Both the position numbers and the translations under genes were made by a program. From the NCBI RefSeq assembly GCF_003363155.1, contig NZ_QRBE01000010.1:62001-126000 (forward strand): a stretch of 64,000 bases of DNA, read 5' to 3'. Source of the DNA: Dyella monticola. Its GTDB lineage: Bacteria; Pseudomonadota; Gammaproteobacteria; Xanthomonadales; Rhodanobacteraceae. A model generated the notes under the pieces. It worked only from the letters and a program-made list of their open reading frames with translations. It had not been told where the DNA came from and made no database searches. Each line of letters begins with the position of its first letter. Within the stretch, counting starts at the first letter, position 1. Of this stretch, positions 42,828 to 51,156 are shown piece after piece.

Positions 42828-44759
42828 TTAAGCTCCGGCCCACAGTGTCGAAGTGACCACGTAAACGCGCACGCTACGCCCGTCGGGTAGGCGCTCCTTG
42901 CGCGTTGCCTCGCCATTGCTACCGGGTAACAACGCACCTGCCTCCATTAATGTCTTAGCGACAGCAGCAGGATCAAAGCCGGTGCACACCTCACGTCGAA
43001 AAGCTTCGCGCTCAATGTAGAACACAGGACCGGCATCGGTACGCTTACGGAAGCCGGCGCGATTGATAGTGCGGGGAGCGTCATCCATCACGCTCCAGTC
43101 AGTAAACCGGGATTCACCGTGCGCTGATAGGAATGCCCGCACCTGCTCCAGCATGGCGGTTGGCTCCGAAGCGCCATCCGTGCCGCGTGCTGCCAGCCAT
43201 GCGGAGAAACACGCTTGAGCCGCCCGTGTTGCTTCGCCCGTGCGCCAGCCGGTGAGCTGATAGTAGGTTGCCAATTCACCGGCTACACCCAGCAGCGCGA
43301 AACGCTCGGCAACACGCCGAACCTGTCCAGTGGTATTCGGACCAACAAGATTGGCAAAAATTACTTTTTGCGACTCCGCCAACGTCTTGCGAACTTTCCC
43401 TTGATCGGCCACCAAAGCCCGCAGGAATGCAGGCAGCGCGTGCCCGTAGTGCGTGGCGCTGGCGGCCTTCAATTCGTCCGCGAGTAAACCCGGTGCCACG
43501 TCGTCGGACAGCGCATTGAAAATACCGCACCCTGCGCCAGCATCGGCGGGTAAATCGATTACACGCACCTCTTGCCCTGCACGCACCTTGCCACCCGACT
43601 GTGTAACCAAATCGCCTAAACCGATCTCACCAGCGGAAAGGAACAAAACGCGCCACGTTGTTAGCGCTCGCGGTGAGCCATCGCGTGCGGCTCGCCCCTT
43701 GCCTTGCCCGTTTGCCAGCAGATAAGCCACCGCACCCGCATGCTTAGGCTCAAGCTGACCGATCTCGTCCAGAACCAGCAGCAAGTCAGAGTGCATCGCG
43801 GCGATGCCCTCAAGGGCATTGTCAGTGTTTCGCCAAGTTCGTAGAAAGCTCGGAGACCCGTATAGAGATGTAGCTACAGACAGCGCCGTGCTCTTACCGG
43901 TACTGCTTGCACCACGCAGATGGAAGCCGCCGCCATCCATGCCTAGCAAGCCAAGACACGGCCCCGCAAAGCCAGCGCAAATAGAAAGAACTAATCTTGA
44001 ATGTCCAACGCAGCGCGCCGCCACCTGCTCCCGCCACCCCTCAAGCGTGCCACCCTGCCCCAGCGCAACACCATCCAGGCTCGCAGACTGGAATAGCACC
44101 GACTCGCCGTCGGCCTCGCCAAAGGTCTCGCGTGGCAACACAAACACGTCACCATGCCAGCCGGTACGGGTTACACAACGCGCTGCCGCTTTCGGTTTTT
44201 CGGTCTGGATGTAATCCGCGAGTTTGCCCCGATCCTTCGTATTTGAAGTAATCGTCAGCCCTTCGCGCAGCAGTTCGCCACGCAATTCCTCGCCACCGCC
44301 CGCCAGCATCTGCATTGGCATGCACCAGCGATGTTCGCGCCCGTCGCGATCAGGGAACACGAGCAAGCGCCCCCATTCACCACCCTGCATGTCACGAGTA
44401 TCGGCGGCCACGCGCAACGGCGAGCAAATCCAGCGAGACGGCGCATAACCCGTGATCTCCCCGCTACCGTCGCGGGCTACATCAATCCAATAGACGCCCG
44501 CCGCACGAGTAGCATCGTCGCATTCCACCAGTTCAAAGTGCGGCCTTAGCTCACCGTTGTCCCGCTTGTCCCGCTCGGCTGATTTAGAACCGGGACGGTC
44601 CGAAGCCTTGGTGCGCAATGTGTCCCGAGTGTCCCGGCTGTCCCGGGCATTTTTTGCAAGGGTCTGCACCGGAGCTAGCCGATCCAACAAGTCCAGATCG
44701 GCAATAGCCTGCTTATCTATCTCACGGACGTGTCGAGAAAGCGTCTCCATACCATTCAT
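42828..44759 (-). CDS. DUF927-family helicase/ATPase, replication protein of the element
   Basis: A 643-residue P-loop protein. The DUF927 domain covers about residues 80-560 with Walker A GASSTGKST (283-291) and Walker B LLLVLDE (326-332). The N-terminus (35-70) is a charged linker with R-D repeats encoded by CGGGACA heptamers. DUF927 proteins accompany primases in P4-like elements and act as superfamily-III-like helicases by inference. The ATG overlaps the primase stop (ATGA) with GGGAGG seven bases upstream. Confidence 0.85.
   Translation of the reverse strand: MNGMETLSRHVREIDKQAIADLDLLDRLAPVQTLAKNARDSRDTRDTLRTKASDRPGSKSAERDKRDNGELRPHFELVECDDATRAAGVYWIDVARDGSGEITGYAPSRWICSPLRVAADTRDMQGGEWGRLLVFPDRDGREHRWCMPMQMLAGGGEELRGELLREGLTITSNTKDRGKLADYIQTEKPKAAARCVTRTGWHGDVFVLPRETFGEADGESVLFQSASLDGVALGQGGTLEGWREQVAARCVGHSRLVLSICAGFAGPCLGLLGMDGGGFHLRGASSTGKSTALSVATSLYGSPSFLRTWRNTDNALEGIAAMHSDLLLVLDEIGQLEPKHAGAVAYLLANGQGKGRAARDGSPRALTTWRVLFLSAGEIGLGDLVTQSGGKVRAGQEVRVIDLPADAGAGCGIFNALSDDVAPGLLADELKAASATHYGHALPAFLRALVADQGKVRKTLAESQKVIFANLVGPNTTGQVRRVAERFALLGVAGELATYYQLTGWRTGEATRAAQACFSAWLAARGTDGASEPTAMLEQVRAFLSAHGESRFTDWSVMDDAPRTINRAGFRKRTDAGPVFYIEREAFRREVCTGFDPAAVAKTLMEAGALLPGSNGEATRKERLPDGRSVRVYVVTSTLWAGA
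44558..44645. repeat. TGTCCCG heptamer array inside the DUF927 gene
   Basis: TGTCCCG at 44558, 44567, 44621, 44630 and 44639, 9-base period. On the coding strand these read CGGGAC and give the repeated Arg-Asp pairs. Same heptamer as at 42712-42798 but inverted. Confidence 0.65.
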
Positions 44760-45190
44760 CGCAACGCCTCCCGTGCCTGGGTAATGCGCCGGGCGGCCAA
44801 CCTAACACGCATTACATCATTCCCGGGTAACGGGTTACCTGCCTGCATGTCATTCGCGGCGATCAAAACCACCGTGGCCTCACGATCCAGCACACCTAAG
44901 GCTGCGCCCCACCCGTTATGCTTGAATGCTTCGGTCGTCCCTTTGCGGCCTTCAGGGCTGGTGTCTTTGATCCGTCCGGGGAACAGATCTGCCATCTGTA
45001 AACCTAGCGCATGAAGGATGCCTGGGGTGTCGTTGCATGCGAAGCAATGGAGCATTACACGCCCATCATCGGCTTCAACGACAGAGAGAGACCCACGCGC
45101 TTTGTTGTGACCGTTGGGGCAGTCTGCCCGCCAGCCACTGCCTTGTTTTCGCACCCCGTTGAGCCGAGCCAGCAATAGGGCGGCGCTCAT
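44756..45190 (-). CDS. CHC2-type zinc-finger primase (short)
   Basis: A 144-residue protein equal to the zinc-binding part of DnaG/phage primases: DCPNGHNKARGSLSV with C and H, and LHCFACND with C-x2-C, about residues 24-55. The catalytic TOPRIM/AEP domain is absent, though the end (REATVVLIAANDMQAGNPL) may be a remnant. It probably works with the DUF927 protein. GGGG precedes the ATG, which overlaps the AlpA-like stop by four bases. Confidence 0.8.
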   Translation of the reverse strand: MSAALLLARLNGVRKQGSGWRADCPNGHNKARGSLSVVEADDGRVMLHCFACNDTPGILHALGLQMADLFPGRIKDTSPEGRKGTTEAFKHNGWGAALGVLDREATVVLIAANDMQAGNPLPGNDVMRVRLAARRITQAREALR

Positions 45191-45399
45191 GCGCCAACCC
45201 CTGACTGCGACTCAGCAAACGCCAGCACTTCGGCAGTTCGCCACGCCGTCACGCGACTGGATAGTTTGATCGGCTTGGGAGCTTTACCAGCACTCACCCA
45301 TTCCCACCAAGTAGAGCGGGAGATGGGTAACAAACCAATCTTGTTCGCCTTACGATTGGTGTAAATGTCGGCAGCACGAACGTAAACGGGTAGCGTCAT
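45187..45399 (-). CDS. AlpA-like HTH regulator
   Basis: A 70-residue protein of the AlpA/MerR-like HTH_17 type: LLPISRSTWWEWVSAGKAPKPIKLSSRVTAWR, of which the first part is the DNA-binding helix pair and the second the wing. AlpA-type proteins activate integrase/excision functions or element operons. AGGGGG lies seven bases before the ATG, which overlaps the upstream gene (ATGA). Confidence 0.85.
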   Translation of the reverse strand: MTLPVYVRAADIYTNRKANKIGLLPISRSTWWEWVSAGKAPKPIKLSSRVTAWRTAEVLAFAESQSGVGA

Positions 45400-45596
45400 A
45401 CCGTGCCCCCTGCTCGCTTTGTCATGTAGCAGTGAATCTCACTCCACAAAATGAATGTCTCGCCGTGTGGCGCTTGATGTGCCTCTATCTCCCCATTGCG
45501 GATCATGTCGCACAGCTTCAGTGGGCGAACACTTATATAAGTGGCCGCATCCTTGAGCTTGCAGTATGACCCGCCGTGATCGTTCATCTGTTTCAT
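45396..45596 (-). CDS. Small HTH-like protein, first gene of the replication operon
   Basis: A 66-residue protein from ATG 45596 (ATG 45587 also possible). YCKLKDAATYISVRPLKLCDMI followed by GEIEAHQAPHGETFILWSEIH resembles an excisionase/HTH_17 fold with tandem helix and wing. It starts the coupled series 45396 to 42828 in which every pair of genes overlaps by four bases. Confidence 0.6.
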   Translation of the reverse strand: MKQMNDHGGSYCKLKDAATYISVRPLKLCDMIRNGEIEAHQAPHGETFILWSEIHCYMTKRAGGTV

Positions 45597-46058
45597 GCTG
45601 TTGATATTCCTACAGAGACACACCGGCCGGCACATTGCTGGCGCTTTCTTTATGGTGATCTCTCATGAGCGTTTCCTCGGTGGGTTGTTATTGAGCACTT
45701 TGTCGTCCCGCGTGAACCTGCATAGTCCGACAGCGACCCCATAATCAGAGATCGGTAACCGCAGCGTCATTGCAGAAAGTTTCCAAGTGAATCATCCAGC
45801 CACGCAGTCGGCGTTCCCATTGCGGAAATGTCTGCATCGGTGCGTTGCTGGACTTCATCGGTTAGGACGAAGTTAGGATCGCGGATAGCTTAGATGCCCT
45901 CCATTGCGGAGATGTTCGCTTTTTCGACAGCCCAATGAAGTAGTTAGCTAATGCGCTCATTGGGAGTAACGTACCCACGTAGCGAACCTGATCGCCAAAA
46001 AATGACGGGCCACCTCGCGGCAGCCCTAATGGATTGATTCTGATTTAGTACTAGACGA
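45597..46058. other. Control region of the element (no gene seen)
   Basis: About 460 bases between the replication operon and the small gene downstream of the integrase. Must hold the operon promoter. Short repeats of CCCATTGCGGA (near 45493, 45815, 45901) recur but have no clear meaning. Confidence 0.45.
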
Positions 46059-46316
46059 CTAGAACGTAGCAGGCTGGAGGATTGCACGCTCAGCAAACAT
46101 CAATCCTCGTCGCAAAGCGCGCTCGGCCTCATCCAACCAAGTCAACGCATCAGCTTCCGCCAATCGTTCAATCTCATTACGATCAAATGCTTCTACGGCG
46201 GCATCGTGTTGTGCTGCCACGCGCAGCTCAATGTCAGTTAACAGCGATCGCGCCGCCAATCTCAGCGCATGCAGCTGTTGTGTAAGGTCCGCTGGTTCTA
46301 TCGTTTGCATCTGCAT
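46059..46316 (-). CDS. Small hypothetical protein after the integrase
   Basis: An 85-residue helical protein. ATG 46316 has GGAAGGG seven bases upstream. LTQQLHALRLAARSLLTDIELR and the acidic middle suggest one long coiled-coil-like helix pair. It starts 28 bases after the integrase stop, so both probably share a transcript. Not recognised. Confidence 0.6.
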   Translation of the reverse strand: MQMQTIEPADLTQQLHALRLAARSLLTDIELRVAAQHDAAVEAFDRNEIERLAEADALTWLDEAERALRRGLMFAERAILQPATF

Positions 46317-46344
46317 GTTTGTTCCCTTCCTTCGTTCCTGGCAA

Positions 46345-47574
46345 TCAGCCAGCCTTGCTTTTGAATGCAACGACTTGGCCACCCGTGCGCAGGCCGTCTA
46401 AATAATCGGCCCACGCCTGCATCATCCGTTTGCGATCCTCTAGATATTTCGCGGCGTAGTTGTAAGCGCCTTTGACCTCATTAGACTCGGCGTGCGCTAG
46501 TTGGCGCTCGATAGCGCGTTCATCCCAACCCATTTCGTTCAAACGACTGGATGCCATCGCACGAAAGCCGTGACCGGTCATCGTGTCGCCGTCATAACCA
46601 AGACCGCGCAAGGCCATGTTTACTGTGTTCTCGCTCATTTGGCGGCTAGCGCCGCGCAAGCTTGGGAATACATAGCGCCCATGCCCGGTGAGCGGATGCA
46701 GGTCGCGCAGGATCGCAATGGCTTGCGCGGATAGCGGCACAAGGTGATCTGCTTTCATCTTCATGCGCGCGGCGGGAATACGCCACATTGCGTCGTCGAA
46801 GTCGATTTCCGACCAGTCCGCACCGCGCAGCTCGCCTGGGCGTACGAACACCAGCGGTGCCAGCTTCAGCGCAGCGTGGGTAACGGGCTGACCGGTAAAG
46901 CCGTCGATATCGCGCAACAGCTGACCGATTTTCGCTGGATCAGTGATGGCGGCATGGTGCTTGTGTTTCACCCGCTTGATAGCGCCTCGCAGCGCAGCGG
47001 TTGGATCGTTATCAACCTTGCCTTCCAGAATGGCGAACCGGAAAACCTGCCCTGCTTTGATCTTGGCACGGCGCGCAGTTTCCTGTTTGCCCGCAGCTTC
47101 TATCTTACGTAGGGCATCTAGCAGCACGCGTGGCGTGATTGCAGCCAATGGCAAGCAGCCGATTTCAGGAAATAAAAACGTCTCGAACAACCAACGATTT
47201 TTGTTCGCGGTTACTTCAGCGACTCGTTCGTGCTCACGAGTCATCCATTCTCGGGTGACGGCTTCGAAGGTGTCAGCGGCGGCTTGATTGGCTTCGGCTC
47301 GCTGGCGCTTGGCTTCCTGCCTTTCGGCACTAGGGTCTATGCCCTGTGCAATGAGCTTCCTGGCTTCGTCCCGCCTCTCGCGAGCTTCACTAAGGCTGGT
47401 ATCAGGGTAGCCACCTAGCGCCAGCCGCTTTTCCCTGCCATCCACCCGGTACTTGAGGCGGAACAGCTTCCCGCCTGATGGGGACACTTCCAGATACATC
47501 CCCTTTTCGTCGTACAGCCGATATGGCTTGTCCGCAGGCTTAGCCTGCTTGATGTCGAGAACGGTCAGGGGCAT
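46345..47574 (-). CDS. P4-type tyrosine integrase
   Basis: Site-specific recombinase of 409 residues. N-terminal DUF4102 domain (residues about 1-85, LYDEKGMYLEVSPSGGK, RLALGGYPDTSLSEAR), SAM-like core-binding domain (about 105-195) and INT_P4_C catalytic domain with Arg245 (VRPGELR), His335-x2-Arg338 (HGFR), His361 and nucleophile Tyr371 (GAYNYAA). All catalytic residues are present. It lies 183 bases from tRNA-Leu, its attachment site, and reads away from it. Confidence 0.95.
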   Translation of the reverse strand: MPLTVLDIKQAKPADKPYRLYDEKGMYLEVSPSGGKLFRLKYRVDGREKRLALGGYPDTSLSEARERRDEARKLIAQGIDPSAERQEAKRQRAEANQAAADTFEAVTREWMTREHERVAEVTANKNRWLFETFLFPEIGCLPLAAITPRVLLDALRKIEAAGKQETARRAKIKAGQVFRFAILEGKVDNDPTAALRGAIKRVKHKHHAAITDPAKIGQLLRDIDGFTGQPVTHAALKLAPLVFVRPGELRGADWSEIDFDDAMWRIPAARMKMKADHLVPLSAQAIAILRDLHPLTGHGRYVFPSLRGASRQMSENTVNMALRGLGYDGDTMTGHGFRAMASSRLNEMGWDERAIERQLAHAESNEVKGAYNYAAKYLEDRKRMMQAWADYLDGLRTGGQVVAFKSKAG

Positions 47575-47614
47575 GGGGGCATTCCTTGCACAGGACTAAC
47601 GCAATTTCTTGCAC

Positions 47615-47634
47615 TGCCCCCAAGTCTGCCCCCA
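47615..47634. repeat. Paired TGCCCCCA repeats inside the right end
   Basis: TGCCCCCA at 47615-47622 and 47627-47634, 12 bases apart, between the integrase start and the tRNA. Same arrangement as 39261-39280. Candidate arm-type integrase sites. Confidence 0.6.
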
Positions 47635-47685
47635 CAGAGGGGTGGATTGCAATGGATGCCCCCGGATTGATTCGGACAGCGGGCA

Positions 47686-47713
47686 ATAAAAAACCCGCCT
47701 AAGTAGCGGGTTT
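47686..47713 (-). terminator. Terminator behind tRNA-Leu
   Basis: On the minus strand AAACCCGC-TACTTAG-GCGGGTTT followed by TTTATT. It lies 45 bases after the tRNA 3' end. Confidence 0.85.
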
Positions 47714-47757
47714 TTATCGTCTTTTTGGTCTGGTCTGGACCGTATCAGACTGCTTAA

Positions 47758-47842
47758 TGGTGCCCAAGGGGGGACTCGAACCCCCACGACTTACGTCGCT
47801 ACCACCTCAAGGTAGTGCGTCTACCAATTCCGCCACCTGGGC
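47758..47842 (-). tRNA. leuU: tRNA-Leu(GAG)
   Basis: Minus-strand cloverleaf of 85 bases including encoded CCA: acceptor GCCCAGG pairing with CTTGGGC, D-arm GGCGGAATTGGTAGACGC, anticodon stem CTACC/GGTAG with loop TTGAGGT (anticodon GAG), a long variable arm CGACGTAAGTCG typical of Leu, and T-arm GGGGGTTCGAGTCCCCC. The position right after secG is the same as leuU in enteric bacteria. It is the attachment site of the element, which restores its 3' end. Confidence 0.97.
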
Positions 47843-47857
47843 TGGTGTCTTTCGATT

Positions 47858-48334
47858 TTAGTGCTTGCTCGTTGCTGCTGCCGGGGCCGTGGGGGCCGGG
47901 ACTTCACCCTGCTGCGCCTTGGCCGGTGCCGGCTGGGCGGCGGGTACTTCGCCGTTGTTGGCCGGAGCAGTGGGCGCTGGCACAGCCGCCTGAGGTTTGG
48001 CCGGCGCGGCGGGCTGCGCATTTTGCGTTGTCGCGGGCTTGTTGCCAAGGGCCGCCATCACCCCGAGGTCGTTGTTGGCCTGCTGCTGATGGATGGCGCT
48101 GCCGTTGGCCTTCAAGTAGATGCCCATGCCGAGGCTGATCACGAAGAACAGCGCCGCGAGCACGGCGGTGGAGCGCGACAGGAAGTTGGCTGAGCCGCGG
48201 GCACCGAACACCGTGGCGGATGCGCCGGCACCGAAACCGGAGCCCGCGTCGGCGCCAGCGCCGCGCTGCATGAGGATCAGCACGATCATCGCTGCAGCGA
48301 TCAGGATGTAGAACACGCTGAAGATGACGAACAT
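47858..48334 (-). CDS. secG: Protein translocase subunit SecG
   Basis: Small SecYEG subunit in the inner membrane. The first ~75 residues are the conserved part: helix 1 (FVIFSVFYILIAAAMIVLIL), the loop MQRGAGADAGSGFGAGASATVFG, and helix 2 (AVLAALFFVISLGMGIYL). The remaining ~80 residues are an Ala/Pro-rich low-complexity tail, longer than in Escherichia coli but usual in this order. Located between tpiA and tRNA-Leu, probably co-transcribed. Confidence 0.95.
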   Translation of the reverse strand: MFVIFSVFYILIAAAMIVLILMQRGAGADAGSGFGAGASATVFGARGSANFLSRSTAVLAALFFVISLGMGIYLKANGSAIHQQQANNDLGVMAALGNKPATTQNAQPAAPAKPQAAVPAPTAPANNGEVPAAQPAPAKAQQGEVPAPTAPAAATSKH

Positions 48335-48361
48335 GAGGTCTCGCGTAAGGTTCGGTGTCGC

Positions 48362-49111
48362 TCAACGAGCGGCGTTGCAGATGGCGAGGAATTCGGACGC
48401 TACGAGGGACGCGCCCCCGATCAAACCGCCGTCCACATCCGGCTGCGCGAAAAGCTCCGCAGCGTTGGCCGCCTTGACGCTGCCGCCATAAAGCAGCCGG
48501 GTCAGACGGGCAATCATAGCATCCTCCTGCGCCAATTGGCTACGGATGAACGCATGCATTTCCTGGGCTTGCTGGGGGGTGGCGGTGCGGCCTGTGCCAA
48601 TGGCCCAGACCGGTTCGTAGGAGATCACGGCGGTGTCGAAACTGGCGATGCCATTGAGCGCAAGCACGGCCGCAAGCTGGCGTTTGACGACCTCCATATT
48701 CTCCCCGGCCTCGCGCTGCTCCAGGCTCTCGCCCACGCACAGAATGGGGGTGAGACCAGCGGCACGGACGGCCGCGAATTTGCGCGCCACTTGCTCGTTA
48801 CTTTCGCTGTGGTAGTGGCGGCGCTCGGAATGACCAACCAGCCCCCATCGGCAGCCCACGTCGGCCACCATCGATGCCGATACTTCGCCGGTATAGGCGC
48901 CCTGCCCCTGATGCTCGCTTACGTCCTGCGCACCGAAGCCAATGCTTGTGGCGCCGAACTTATCCACCAGCGGGGCGAGATAGGGATACGGCGGAATCAC
49001 CAGCACGTCGATGCCTTCAGGCTTGGCGCGGGCGATTTCGTCCACCAGGGCTTCTGCCATGGAGCGGCTGCCGTGCATTTTCCAATTCCCAGCGACAAGC
49101 TTTTTGCGCAT
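48362..49111 (-). CDS. tpiA: Triosephosphate isomerase
   Basis: Glycolytic enzyme interconverting DHAP and glyceraldehyde-3-phosphate; TIM barrel of 249 residues. Active-site residues: Lys in VAGNWKMHG, His in VGHSERR, Glu in SYEPVWAIGTG, and the phosphate-binding YGGSVKAAN and GGLIGGASL. The start is taken at 49111 (MRKKLVAGNWK); 49123 is possible. Directly upstream of secG. Confidence 0.96.
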   Translation of the reverse strand: MRKKLVAGNWKMHGSRSMAEALVDEIARAKPEGIDVLVIPPYPYLAPLVDKFGATSIGFGAQDVSEHQGQGAYTGEVSASMVADVGCRWGLVGHSERRHYHSESNEQVARKFAAVRAAGLTPILCVGESLEQREAGENMEVVKRQLAAVLALNGIASFDTAVISYEPVWAIGTGRTATPQQAQEMHAFIRSQLAQEDAMIARLTRLLYGGSVKAANAAELFAQPDVDGGLIGGASLVASEFLAICNAAR

Positions 49112-49223
49112 GGCGTGAAGCATCCGTTGCAATAAAGCTGGCAAGCTTAGCTATGGTCAAAAGGCGCAGCAACGCGCCTGCTGAACGCATTTTTATTTAT
49201 ATCGATCTAGGTAGGAAGAACAC

Positions 49224-50030
49224 ATGACGCAAGCCCGCCCGCTCAGCCTGATCACCGGCGCCTCCGCCGGCATTGGTGCCGCTTTCGCCCATGCGCTTGC
49301 CACACGTGGACATGATCTGGTGCTTACGGCGCGGCGCACGGATCGCCTGGACGCCCTGGCGCAGGAACTGAGCCATCAACACGGTATTCACGCGACGGCG
49401 ATCACCTGCGACCTGGCCGACCCAGACGGTGCGGAACAACTCTGCGCGACGCTGGCAGCGCGTGGTTTGCACGTGGACTGGTTGATCAACAACGCAGGCT
49501 ACGGCGTACCCGGCCGGTTCGATCAAAACGATTGGCAGGTGCACGCGGATTTTCTGCGTGTGCTGGTGACCGCGCCCACGGAGCTGGCGTGGCGATTGAT
49601 TGGCGGTATGCGGGAACGGCGCTATGGACGCATCGTCAATGTCGCGTCGCTGGCAGGCCATGTGCCGGGCACGGCGGGTCATACGCTGTATGCGGCGAGC
49701 AAGGCGTACATGATCAAGTTTTCACAATCGCTTGCGTTGGAGAACCAGCACCTGGGTGTGCATGCATGCGCGCTTTGCCCGGGATTTACGCGCTCTGAGT
49801 TTCACGATGTCACCGGTACGCGACCGCTGGTGAGCAAGATGCCGGATTTCATGTGGCAGGACGCGAGTGCGGTGGTGCAGGAAGGTATCGAAGCGGTGGA
49901 GCGCGGTGACGCGGTACATGTAACGGGGCGCTTTAATCGCGCGGTGAAGGGTTTGTTCAAGCTGATGCCGGATCGGCTTGCGTTGAAGGTGTCGGCGAAG
50001 CAGTCGAAGCGGTATCGGGCACATGAGTGA
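49224..50030 (+). CDS. Short-chain dehydrogenase/reductase
   Basis: Classical SDR of 268 residues. NAD(P) motif TGASAGIGAAFA (near residue 12), NNAGYGVPG, catalytic Ser in NVASLAG and YAASK. An Arg following the glycine motif region (TARRTDRL) suggests NADP preference. AGGAAG precedes the ATG. Substrate unknown. Divergent from tpiA. Confidence 0.88.
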   Translation: MTQARPLSLITGASAGIGAAFAHALATRGHDLVLTARRTDRLDALAQELSHQHGIHATAITCDLADPDGAEQLCATLAARGLHVDWLINNAGYGVPGRFDQNDWQVHADFLRVLVTAPTELAWRLIGGMRERRYGRIVNVASLAGHVPGTAGHTLYAASKAYMIKFSQSLALENQHLGVHACALCPGFTRSEFHDVTGTRPLVSKMPDFMWQDASAVVQEGIEAVERGDAVHVTGRFNRAVKGLFKLMPDRLALKVSAKQSKRYRAHE

Positions 50031-50130
50031 GTGGCGGTGGCTTCGAGTTGTTGGTCCATCTTTTATGTGTCGCTGTCCAGGGACTTCTCGAACTTTGCGG
50101 AAAAGACAGCCACCTTCAACAGCCCCATTG

Positions 50131-50149
50131 TCCTTCGCCGGAATGACGG
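50131..50149. repeat. Half copy of the dispersed GCCGGAATGAC repeat
   Basis: TCCTTCGCCGGAATGACGG with the shared right flank GTAAGGCAAGATGAA; only the right arm is present. It lies between the convergent SDR and VIT genes. Confidence 0.6.
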
Positions 50150-50225
50150 TAAGGCAAGATGAACCGCTTCGCGGAGACCACGTCATCGCATGGTGAGACA
50201 TTACACGTTCATCAGGTACCCGTGA

Positions 50226-50936
50226 TCAGGCCGCACTGATCCAATGCGCAAGCAAGAATGCAGTCGCCGACGCGAGGCCACCAATCAACACCGTCTGCAC
50301 CGCATTGCGCCACGCACTCACCCCGGTAAAGCGCCCTTTCGCCGCACCGAACAAGGCCAATGCAAGGCCCGTGCAGACCATCGATACCGACAATGCAGGT
50401 TGCAGTCGGTCAATCAACATGTAGGGCGCAAGCGGTACCAAACCTCCGACGATGTACGCACCGCCAATGGTGAGCGCACTGCGCAAGGCACGACCCGGCT
50501 GAGGCGTTTCCAGCCCCAGTTCGAAGCGCATCATGAAATCCACCCAGGCTTCGTGATCCTTGCGGAAATGTGCAAGGATCGGCTCGCATGCGGTGCGATC
50601 CAGGCCGTACCCTTTGAAGATATCCACGATCTCGCGCTCTTCCTCGCGCTGCAGATCGCGGATCTCGCGAAATTCACGGCTGCGTTCGGAATGATAGTGA
50701 TCGATCTCGCCCCGCGCGGCGAGGTAGCCACCAAGGCCCATGGCGATGGCGCCGGCGGCGATTTCCGCCACGCCCGCCACTACCACGACCCTGCTGGCCA
50801 CATTGGCTGCGGAAAGGCCGGCGGCGAGCGCGAACGGTACGGTGAGGCCATCGGCCATGCCCAGCACGAGATCGCGAACGGTGTCGGAGGCGGCGAAGTG
50901 CCGCTCTTTGTGCGTGTGGCAGTGGGTGACGGACAT
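50226..50936 (-). CDS. VIT1/CCC1-family iron/manganese transporter
   Basis: Integral-membrane metal transporter of 236 residues. The start at 50936 (GGGA upstream) is used; the frame is open further 5' without signals. Features: first helix RDLVLGMADGLTVPFALAAGLSA, GGYLAARGEIDHY, cytosolic acidic Glu-rich helix (EREIVDIFKGYGLD, FMMRFELGLETPQP) for metal binding, and three C-terminal helices. His-rich N-terminus (THCHTHKERH). Likely protects against excess iron or manganese. Confidence 0.9.
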   Translation of the reverse strand: MSVTHCHTHKERHFAASDTVRDLVLGMADGLTVPFALAAGLSAANVASRVVVVAGVAEIAAGAIAMGLGGYLAARGEIDHYHSERSREFREIRDLQREEEREIVDIFKGYGLDRTACEPILAHFRKDHEAWVDFMMRFELGLETPQPGRALRSALTIGGAYIVGGLVPLAPYMLIDRLQPALSVSMVCTGLALALFGAAKGRFTGVSAWRNAVQTVLIGGLASATAFLLAHWISAA

Positions 50937-51124
50937 GTGATGGTTCCCGAATAAACGCAGAGACTTTAGCGGGTGTGCGTTTTCGGCGGAATAATGAGAC
51001 TTACACGCATTGGCTTTTGCAGTGAAGCCCTCAAACGCGTCCGCTCCGTTGCCTGCAACAACGCCATAGTGCTGCTCCCTGCATGCGTCTGCCTTCGCGC
51101 GAGCGCGGAGCGACCCCACCCCGG

Positions 51125-51144
51125 CCCTCCCCTGCAGGGGAGGG
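51125..51144. repeat. Perfect 20-bp palindrome of the C-rich repeat family
   Basis: CCCTCCCCTGCAGGGGAGGG lies between the VIT gene and the 2OG oxygenase 3' end. Same family as 9054-9091, 9917-9945 and 11811-11833. May end transcription of the oxygenase gene. Confidence 0.7.
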
Positions 51145-51156
51145 AGTTGTTCTCGT

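Larger units (their letters stand above)
39184..47775. mobile_element. Integrated satellite-like element in tRNA-Leu(GAG)
   Basis: About 8.6 kb bounded by the tRNA-Leu 3' end (right) and its displaced copy (left). Contents from left: HEPN-like gene, SRAP remnant, DUF2971, DUF2188, DUF927 ATPase, CHC2 primase, AlpA-like regulator, HTH protein, a small protein and a P4-type integrase next to the tRNA. Integrase, primase and AlpA are the core set of P4-like satellites. There are no virion, packaging or transfer genes. Confidence 0.85.

Noticed and set aside
51118-51150. Possible Rho-independent terminator only
   Set aside because: The palindrome belongs to a dispersed family with copies elsewhere, so it is listed as a repeat; a terminator role is not excluded.
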